In this document: positions 1-5,033 of the stretch, in pieces
How the letters are laid out: every line of letters begins with the position of its first letter
How positions within the stretch are numbered: position 1 is the first letter of the stretch
Assembly (NCBI GenBank): GCA_013334735.1
Contig: JAAXXA010000265.1
Location: forward strand, 1-5,033
From: Bacteroidota bacterium
GTDB lineage: Bacteria; Bacteroidota; Bacteroidia; Bacteroidales; CG2-30-32-10
Reading direction: 5' to 3'
DNA length: 5,033 bases
The notes under the pieces: model-generated
Seen by the model: only the letters and a program-made list of their open reading frames with translations
What the model was told of the DNA's origin: nothing
The model's database searches: none
Made by a program: the position numbers and the translations under genes

Positions 1-2
1 TG

Positions 3-2918
3 GAGGTATTTAGCCCTAAATATTATGCAGGTTCAGAGCTTTTTCCTTCGTTAGGCGATTTGTTATTGGATACTATAAGTATTTTTTTAATATGTGTATT
101 CCTGTTTAAAAAATTCACACAAATAAGGATTCGTTTTATACCTAATCTGAATTTATTGTTACGCTTAATAATATCAGTGGTTTTATTATCTGTAATTTTT
201 ATTTTATTCTACTTTTCTTTTAATATTATACGAAGTTTAATAGTTAATTCAAATTTAATATTCGACCTCAATAACATTTTTAATCTTAATTTTTATAGCA
301 TAATCGGGCTATTTAATGTTTCGTTTATTTTACTTACATTTTTTCTTTTATCATACATAATAGCAGAAACAGTCTTTATATTATGTATGAAAAAACTCAT
401 TTACTATTTTATTGCATTGTTCGCGGGTTTAATTTGTATGGGGTTTATAAATCTGTTTTATGGATTTATTGACTGGTATTTCTTTTTGGCTGTGGTGGTA
501 TTTCTTGTATCTGTGGGGCTTTATTTGAAAAGAGATTTACAACGTTTTACTATGCAGGCAATTATTTTTTACATAGCTCTTTTTTCAATTATATCCACTT
601 ATTGTTTTAGCAAATACAATACTTATAAAGAAAAGGAAAAAAGAAAAATATTAGCGTGGCAAATGTCTATTGAAAAGGATCCAATTGCAGAATATATGTT
701 TGAAGATGTTAAACAAAAGATAATATCCGATACTATTATTGAAAATAACATTAGCTCTGAAAATTCCGATGAAACATTTATTTCGGAAAGAATACAACAA
801 AATTATCTTAATGGATACTGGAGCAGGTACAATATACAGATAACATTATGTAAGCCTGATCAAATGCGAATTATAAAGCCCGAAAACATAATAATAGGTT
901 GTGATTCATTTTTTACAGGAATGATAAGCAATATAGGTTTGTCAACAATAAATCCGGATATGTTTTTTCTGAATAATGGAACCGGGCGTAACAGCTATAT
1001 TGCAAAGGTACCTTTTTATAAAACAAAAACTGATAGTGTAGCTTACGCGAATTTATATATTGAACTATACTCAAGATTATTTTCAAAAGATTTAGGTTAT
1101 CCTGAGCTTCTGATAGATAAAGATATTAAAATCAACAGAGATATTTATAACTATTCGTATGTTAAATATTATAATAACGAACTTGTTTTGCAATATGGCA
1201 AATATTATTACAGTATGAATGCCGATTCCTACAAGCTTCCTAAAAGCGAATATTCATTTTTCGAAAAAGCAGGTTTCAGTCATTTATATTATTCAATTAA
1301 TAATAATACAAGCCTTATAATCAGTAAAAAAAGCGAAACCTTGCTTGATGTAATCGCCCCATTTTCTTACATATTTTTACTCTATTGCCTGTTTGTTTTG
1401 ATGTTTCAATATGTACTTCATTTTCCTATAAAAAGGAAAGAGATTAATTTTAATTTCAAAGCCAGAGTTCAATTATATATGGTTTCAATTCTTGTGATAT
1501 CATTTGTAGTTATTGGCGCTTCGGGGTTTTATTACATTATAAATTTATATAATAAAAAGAATGTTGACAATGTTAGCGAAAAGGCACATTCGGTACTTAT
1601 TGAAATAGAAAGCAAGTTAAGTAATATGGAACATATAACAATTGATTCCAAAGATAATATTGCCGAATTGCTTACAAAATTTTCAAATATATTTTTTACA
1701 GATATTAATTTATATACGCCCGATGGTTTATTAATTGCCTCTTCGCGTCCGCAAGTTTTTGAGGAAGGTATGATTTCAAAAAGGATGAATACAGAAGCAT
1801 TTAATGAGATTTCATTAAATAAAAAAACTTTATATATCCACAACGAGAATATAGGCAAATTGAAATATTTATCGGTATATGTACCATTGCGTAATAATAA
1901 TAATTTTTTACTCGGATATCTTAATCTCCCTTATTTTGCTAAACAAAGCGAATTACATAAAGAAATATCCACATTTTTCATTGCATTCATAAATATTAAT
2001 GTAATGCTTACGGCATTAGCTATTATTATAGCCTTGCTTGTTGCAAATCACATTACAAAACCGCTAAAGCTTATTCGCGAAAAGCTCAGCCAAATAAAAT
2101 TGGGAAAGAAAAACGAAAAAATTGAATGGACTCATCATGACGAGATAGGCAGCCTTATAGGCGAATATAACAGGATGGTGGATGAGATAGCTAACAGCGC
2201 CGAGTTGCTGGCAAAATCGGAACGCGAGAGCGCCTGGCGCGAAATGGCAAAACAGGTTGCTCACGAAATTAAAAATCCGCTTACACCTATGAAGCTAAGC
2301 ATTCAATATTTGCAGAAATCATGGGATGAAAAAACGCCCGATTGGGATAAACGTCTCAAAAGTTTTACTCTCACTATGATTGAACAAATAGAAGCTTTAA
2401 GTAAAATTGCAAGTGAATTTTCGGATTTTGCCAAAACACCAAAAGCAAATAACGAAAATATTGACCTTATTGGTCTTTTGGAAAGTTCTGTCGCGATATT
2501 TCAGGATAATAAAAAGTTTATCAATATTACTAAGCCTGAGTCGGGAGAATGCATTGTATTTGCCGACAGGACACAAATTTTGAGAGTGTTTAATAATTTG
2601 TTGAAAAATTCTGTTCAGGCTACAGATGCTATCGAAAATATGAGAATTGATATTGTGTTATCAAAAGAAAATGCAAAGTACCTGATTAAATTTTCTGATA
2701 ATGGAGTCGGAATATCTGATGAACAAAAAGAAAAAATATTTTCACCAAATTTCACAACAAAAACAGGTGGTACAGGTTTAGGGCTTGCAATGGTTAAAAG
2801 TATTGTGGAAAGTTATAACGGAAAAATATGGTTTGAATCAGAAGCAGGAAAAGGATCAACATTTATGTTAGAGCTTCCGGCTGTTGATTTTACTGCTAAA
2901 AGGATTTTACATGATTAA
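3..2918 (+). CDS. NtrY-like membrane sensor histidine kinase (5'-partial)
   Basis: This is a sensor kinase that should autophosphorylate a histidine and pass the phosphate to a response regulator, which is not in the window. The reading frame is open to the left edge (first complete codon at 3), so the true start lies outside; the TTG at 60 is internal. Numbering visible residues from position 3 (971 in total), about six membrane segments lie in residues 20-202. A roughly 245-residue, probably extracytoplasmic region follows, then membrane segments near 450-475 and 490-513. Next comes a Cache/PAS-like extracytoplasmic domain (about 514-657), a last membrane segment (658-683) and HAMP (about 682-733). 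The HisKA H-box is KQVAHEIKNPLTP with the phosphoacceptor His at 754. The ATPase domain shows the N-box (LLKNSVQA, Asn 869), G1 (DNGVGIS, from 899) and G2 (GGTGLGL, 922-928). All catalytic boxes look intact. The signal sensed is unknown; the NtrY likeness is by architecture and H-box, not proof of nitrogen sensing. It ends at TAA 2916-2918, overlapping the convergent toxin gene by 4 bases. Confidence 0.93.
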   Translation, partial: EVFSPKYYAGSELFPSLGDLLLDTISIFLICVFLFKKFTQIRIRFIPNLNLLLRLIISVVLLSVIFILFYFSFNIIRSLIVNSNLIFDLNNIFNLNFYSIIGLFNVSFILLTFFLLSYIIAETVFILCMKKLIYYFIALFAGLICMGFINLFYGFIDWYFFLAVVVFLVSVGLYLKRDLQRFTMQAIIFYIALFSIISTYCFSKYNTYKEKEKRKILAWQMSIEKDPIAEYMFEDVKQKIISDTIIENNISSENSDETFISERIQQNYLNGYWSRYNIQITLCKPDQMRIIKPENIIIGCDSFFTGMISNIGLSTINPDMFFLNNGTGRNSYIAKVPFYKTKTDSVAYANLYIELYSRLFSKDLGYPELLIDKDIKINRDIYNYSYVKYYNNELVLQYGKYYYSMNADSYKLPKSEYSFFEKAGFSHLYYSINNNTSLIISKKSETLLDVIAPFSYIFLLYCLFVLMFQYVLHFPIKRKEINFNFKARVQLYMVSILVISFVVIGASGFYYIINLYNKKNVDNVSEKAHSVLIEIESKLSNMEHITIDSKDNIAELLTKFSNIFFTDINLYTPDGLLIASSRPQVFEEGMISKRMNTEAFNEISLNKKTLYIHNENIGKLKYLSVYVPLRNNNNFLLGYLNLPYFAKQSELHKEISTFFIAFININVMLTALAIIIALLVANHITKPLKLIREKLSQIKLGKKNEKIEWTHHDEIGSLIGEYNRMVDEIANSAELLAKSERESAWREMAKQVAHEIKNPLTPMKLSIQYLQKSWDEKTPDWDKRLKSFTLTMIEQIEALSKIASEFSDFAKTPKANNENIDLIGLLESSVAIFQDNKKFINITKPESGECIVFADRTQILRVFNNLLKNSVQATDAIENMRIDIVLSKENAKYLIKFSDNGVGISDEQKEKIFSPNFTTKTGGTGLGLAMVKSIVESYNGKIWFESEAGKGSTFMLELPAVDFTAKRILHD

Positions 2919-3217
2919 TCTGTAATGGTTAAATCATCGGGATTTTGTCTGCTATCCCACAAAGTATGAATAATGATTTTGTTATTAAAATTTTCATAAA
3001 AAATAATAAAATCTCCTGCTATCAAGGCTCTTACTGATTCAATTTCAGTTTTAATACCTAAATCAGGATGTTTAATCAATAATTTTAAATCCTTGTTAAT
3101 GTTTTCATATAGCTTTGTGGAATATGTTTTATTTTTATTCCTTTCAATGTAAAACTCAAGAATTTTATAAAGTTTTATTCTTGCGCTATTTGACCATATT
3201 ATTTTACGTTGAGCCAT
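2915..3217 (-). CDS. RelE/ParE-fold type II toxin
   Basis: This 100-residue protein is the likely toxin of a type II toxin-antitoxin pair acting in the cytoplasm. It has the RelE/ParE pattern: an N-terminal strand (RKIIWSNSA, 4-12), a helical pair with FYIERN (22-27) and a YSTKLYENI stretch (32-40), then LLIKHPDLGIKT (46-57), VRALIAGDFIIFYE (62-75) and the terminal strand and tail IIIHTLWDSRQNP (81-93). Length is normal for the family. In such proteins the fold serves either ribosome-dependent mRNA cleavage (RelE) or gyrase poisoning (ParE). No tyrosine equivalent to the late catalytic Tyr of E. coli RelE is obvious, so the target cannot be decided here. The ATG (CAT at 3215-3217) lies inside the antitoxin gene, a 19-base overlap that suggests coupled translation from one mRNA. 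Only a weak purine-rich stretch (GGAAAGTGAAG) precedes it. The TAA stop shares TTAA (2915-2918) with the kinase stop on the other strand. Confidence 0.88.
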   Translation of the reverse strand: MAQRKIIWSNSARIKLYKILEFYIERNKNKTYSTKLYENINKDLKLLIKHPDLGIKTEIESVRALIAGDFIIFYENFNNKIIIHTLWDSRQNPDDLTITD

Positions 3218-3435
3218 GTTTTTACTTCACTTTCCAGTTTTTCATTTTCAAAAAAAAGTCCTTGTTCAATTTCCTTTTTGGAAGCAATAATTTCGTCTTT
3301 TTGTTCTCTGGTTAATGTTAGTATTTCTGTTTCTGTCTTTGAGTCAAGAATTGTCTTAATAGCTTTAAGAAATAAAATATCATTTATTTCGGAAATCCGA
3401 TGAATCAATGTTTTTTTTAAATCTAATGTTGTCAT
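3199..3435 (-). CDS. Antitoxin of the RelE/ParE-type module
   Basis: This 78-residue acidic, helix-rich protein precedes and overlaps the toxin gene, the standard antitoxin-first order. Its job is inferred from that position and its size: it should bind and neutralise the toxin and may repress its own operon. The N-terminal part (MTTLDLKKTLIHRISEIND, 1-19, then FLKAIKTIL, 22-30) looks like an amphipathic helical segment seen in small Bacteroidetes proteins next to RelE/ParE toxins. The C-terminal part (EIEQGLFFENEKLESEVKTW, 55-74) resembles the toxin-wrapping tail of such antitoxins, with an ending like other 'x-W-L' tails. No helix-turn-helix or clear Phd/YefM, RHH or AbrB signature is visible, so the DNA-binding mode, if any, is unknown. 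The ATG at 3433-3435 is preceded by an A-rich leader (eight A on the minus strand, 3443-3450) rather than a Shine-Dalgarno sequence, which is usual in Bacteroidetes. Confidence 0.8.
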   Translation of the reverse strand: MTTLDLKKTLIHRISEINDILFLKAIKTILDSKTETEILTLTREQKDEIIASKKEIEQGLFFENEKLESEVKTWLNVK

Positions 3436-3484
3436 AATAAAATTTTTTTTGAAAAAGAGAAATATTCAAACATTCATTGGAATA

Positions 3485-3492
3485 CAAAAATA
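3485..3492 (-). promoter_or_regulatory. Candidate -7 element for the antitoxin-toxin operon
   Basis: Read on the minus strand this is TATTTTTG, an exact match to the Bacteroidetes -7 consensus TAnnTTTG. It would place transcription start near 3478-3480 and give a leader of about 44 bases before the antitoxin ATG. No TTG/TTTG -33 element is present at the usual spacing upstream (around 3510-3516). An alternative, weaker -7 (AATGTTTG, 3467-3474) has a TTG 18 bases upstream. AT-rich DNA makes chance matches common. Confidence 0.33.
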
Positions 3493-3506
3493 CAATTTTT
3501 ATCTTT

Positions 3507-3551
3507 AATAAGCTATTATAGGTTAAATTTTGTTTTATAATACAGCTTATT
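3507..3551. repeat. Imperfect inverted repeat (possible operator or hairpin)
   Basis: The left arm AATAAGCTATTATA (3507-3520) pairs with TATAAT (3536-3541) and AGCTTATT (3544-3551), with a 2-base AC bulge at 3542-3543 and a 15-base loop. The 8-base outer arms are perfect. It lies 72-116 bases upstream of the antitoxin ATG and would overlap the -33 region of the candidate promoter at 3485-3492. That is a reasonable place for a repressor site controlling the toxin-antitoxin operon. There is no T-run directly after either arm, so an intrinsic terminator is less likely. The function is inferred; the symmetry is seen. Confidence 0.5.
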
Positions 3552-3552
3552 G

Positions 3553-3563
3553 TAATCGGATTA
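3553..3563. repeat. Short palindrome TAATCGGATTA
   Basis: Two 5-base arms, TAATC and GATTA, flank a single central G. The site sits 1 base beyond the larger inverted repeat and about 33 bases before the flippase -7 candidate. It could be a protein-binding half of a regulatory region shared by the two divergent units, but an 11-base palindrome in AT-rich DNA may be chance. Confidence 0.25.
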
Positions 3564-3595
3564 AGAAGAAAATATACCGGTTAAACAAAAAAAAC

Positions 3596-3603
3596 TAATT
3601 TTG
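3596..3603 (+). promoter_or_regulatory. Candidate -7 element for the flippase gene
   Basis: TAATTTTG matches the Bacteroidetes -7 consensus TAnnTTTG exactly and follows an eight-A run (3587-3594). Transcription would start near 3609-3611, leaving a leader of roughly 29 bases before the TTG start at 3639. No TTG-type -33 element is found at the expected spacing (around 3570-3577), so support rests on the -7 motif and its position in the divergent intergenic region. Confidence 0.38.
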
Positions 3604-3638
3604 CAATCTTAATAATAGGAAATAAGCCAATTTATATT

Positions 3639-5033
3639 TTGAATCCAATAAAACAATTAGCAGGACAAACAGCCATTTACGGGATTAGCAGTATAGTGGG
3701 GCGGGTGCTTACTTACCTTTTGGTGCCTATTTATACGCGCGTTTTTATTCCCGAGGAGTATGGTATTGTTAACGAAATGTATGCTTACGTTTCATTGCTT
3801 ATAGTAATACTTACTTATGGTTTTGAAACGGGTTTTTTTCGTTTTTTACAATTGGAACCGGATAAGAAAAAAGTTTACAGCACGGCATTAATTTCACTTT
3901 TGAGCACATCATTAATATTTGTTCTGTTTGCCATATTTTTTGCGCAACCTATTGCTGACACACTTAGGTATCCTGACAATAAAGAATATGTAGTGTGGTT
4001 TTCGCTCATTATTGCGCTTGATGCGCTTGCATCTATACCATTTGCTTTATTACGTTCGCAAAACAAAGCAAAACGCTTTGCAACAATTAAAATAGTTGGT
4101 ATTATTGTTAATGTTCTTTTTAATCTTTTTTTCATTCTTCTTTGTCCATACATGAAGAAGCATGGCATTATGAACGATTTTGTCGATTTGGTTTACAAAG
4201 GCAAAGTTGGTGTGGGCTATGTATTTATTTCAAATCTTATTTCAAGTGGCGTTACTCTTTTGTTCTTATTACCCGAAATACTAAGAGTAAAATATCGTTT
4301 TGATTTCAAACTATGGAAAAGCATGATGCGCTATTCTCTCCCTCTCTTGATAGTTGGTCTTGCAGGAATAGTGAATGAAACCATGGATAGGATTTTTCTG
4401 AAATACTTATTACCTAAAAATATCGGACTTTTTCAGGTAGGGATATATGGCGCCTGTTACAAGATTTCAATAATCATGACTTTGTTTGTGCAGGCGTTTC
4501 GTTTTGCCGCTGAGCCTTTTTTCTTTTCACATGCTAAAAATGAAAATGCAAAGCAAATTTACGCAGATGTGATGAAGTATTTTGTTATTATTTGTACGTT
4601 CATATTTCTGCTTGTAATGCTTTATATTGATGTTTTTAAAAACTTTGTTGGAGTAAAGTATTACGAAGGATTGCCGGTAGTTCCAATATTACTTATGGCA
4701 AATTTATGTTTGGGAATATATTACAATCTTTCGATATGGTACAAGCTTACAGGACAAACTAAGTTTGGCGCGCTTATATCAATTTTTGGCGCTTTACTCA
4801 CAGTGGTTTTAAACCTTTGGCTTATCCCGATAATCGGCTATATGGGGTCCGCCTGGACAACACTTATATGTTATGCTACTATGATGATATTATCATTTAT
4901 ATTCGGGCAAAAATATTATAATGTTAACTATAATATGAAGAAAATACTTGGATATATAGGGCTTTCATTATTATTATATGTAATAAGCATTTATATAAAA
5001 CCCGAAAACAACATATTACTATATTCCTTTAAT
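3639..5033 (+). CDS. Wzx-like oligosaccharide flippase, MOP superfamily (3'-partial)
   Basis: This integral inner-membrane protein belongs to the polysaccharide-biosynthesis flippases (Wzx/RfbX-like, MOP exporter superfamily). These move lipid-linked sugars across the membrane for surface polysaccharide or glycan assembly. 465 residues are visible and the frame stays open to the right edge; the family is usually about 480-500 residues, so little is missing. The N-terminus reads (M)NPIKQLAGQTAIYGIS, the usual family opening, followed by a first helix ending LLVPIYTRVF (27-36) and the EEYGIVN loop. Further landmarks are LLRSQNK (137-143), RYSLPLLIVGLAG (231-243), MDRIFLKYLLP (249-259), GIYGACYKIS (268-277), FRFAAEPFFFSHAK (287-300) and YKLTGQTKFGA (368-378). 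About eleven to twelve hydrophobic segments are seen. The TTG start is chosen because it aligns with the family's start; no in-frame ATG occurs upstream before the stop at 3582-3584, and the next ATG (codon 47) would remove the first helix. The sugar substrate cannot be inferred. Confidence 0.92.
   Translation, partial: MNPIKQLAGQTAIYGISSIVGRVLTYLLVPIYTRVFIPEEYGIVNEMYAYVSLLIVILTYGFETGFFRFLQLEPDKKKVYSTALISLLSTSLIFVLFAIFFAQPIADTLRYPDNKEYVVWFSLIIALDALASIPFALLRSQNKAKRFATIKIVGIIVNVLFNLFFILLCPYMKKHGIMNDFVDLVYKGKVGVGYVFISNLISSGVTLLFLLPEILRVKYRFDFKLWKSMMRYSLPLLIVGLAGIVNETMDRIFLKYLLPKNIGLFQVGIYGACYKISIIMTLFVQAFRFAAEPFFFSHAKNENAKQIYADVMKYFVIICTFIFLLVMLYIDVFKNFVGVKYYEGLPVVPILLMANLCLGIYYNLSIWYKLTGQTKFGALISIFGALLTVVLNLWLIPIIGYMGSAWTTLICYATMMILSFIFGQKYYNVNYNMKKILGYIGLSLLLYVISIYIKPENNILLYSFN

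Noticed and set aside
60..62. TTG as the start of the histidine kinase
   Set aside because: The frame is open for 19 more codons to the window edge, and the upstream residues (YAGSELFPSLGD) look like normal coding sequence for Bacteroidetes kinases, so the gene is simply cut by the window.
1890..1905. Run of AAT triplets in the kinase gene
   Set aside because: It is a short in-frame Asn run (RNNNN) between strands of the Cache-like domain; ordinary for an AT-rich genome.
1532..2264. Minus-strand open frames (1532-1858 and 2064-2264) inside the kinase gene
   Set aside because: They lie wholly within a well-supported kinase coding region opposite conserved domains and resemble no known protein.
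2939..2958. Small hairpin GGGAT/ATCCC after the kinase stop as a terminator
   Set aside because: Only five pairs, a 10-base loop, no T-run after it, and it lies inside the toxin coding sequence.
3115..3403. Plus-strand open frames (3115-3315 and 3209-3403) across the toxin-antitoxin genes
   Set aside because: They are antisense to two convincing overlapping genes; their Phe/Ser-rich products are the usual complement of Lys/Glu-rich coding sequence.
2927..3585. Repeated GGTTAAA(T) at 2927, 3521 and 3579
   Set aside because: A 7-8-base word recurring in AT-rich DNA, with no regular spacing and one copy inside the toxin gene; not enough to call iterons or attachment sites.
3875..4168. Minus-strand open frame of 97 codons inside the flippase
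   Set aside because: It is antisense to conserved flippase helices, with no family resemblance.

Overview
The window is AT-rich DNA that most resembles a member of the Bacteroidetes (Bacteroidota). The evidence is indirect: the histidine kinase and the flippase both look like family members common in that phylum, the leaders are A-rich with no strong Shine-Dalgarno sequences, and two sites match the Bacteroidetes -7 promoter element (TAnnTTTG). No rRNA or other taxonomic marker is present, so the species cannot be named.

Layout. (1) Positions 3-2918, plus strand: the C-terminal 971 residues of a large membrane-bound sensor histidine kinase of the NtrY-like type. Its beginning lies left of the window. 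(2) Positions 2915-3435, minus strand: a two-gene type II toxin-antitoxin module, with a 78-residue antitoxin upstream of a 100-residue RelE/ParE-fold toxin. The two genes overlap by 19 bases. The toxin stop codon overlaps the kinase stop codon by 4 bases, tail to tail. (3) Positions 3436-3638: a 203-bp divergent intergenic region. It carries an imperfect inverted repeat, a small palindrome and candidate -7 elements for both flanking units. (4) Positions 3639-5033, plus strand: a Wzx-like oligosaccharide flippase of the MOP superfamily, starting at TTG and running off the right edge with probably only a short C-terminal piece missing.

The three units look functionally independent. They are a signalling kinase without its response regulator in view, a compact addiction/stress module, and an envelope polysaccharide (lipid-linked oligosaccharide) transporter. 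The toxin-antitoxin pair is probably the mobile or accessory element here, sitting between two housekeeping-type envelope genes. I see no CRISPR array, tRNA, rRNA, insertion sequence or clearly new multi-gene system. The most notable points are the tightly overlapped toxin-antitoxin/kinase junction, the poorly characterised antitoxin, the inverted repeat next to the predicted antitoxin promoter, and the kinase's two-part sensory region.
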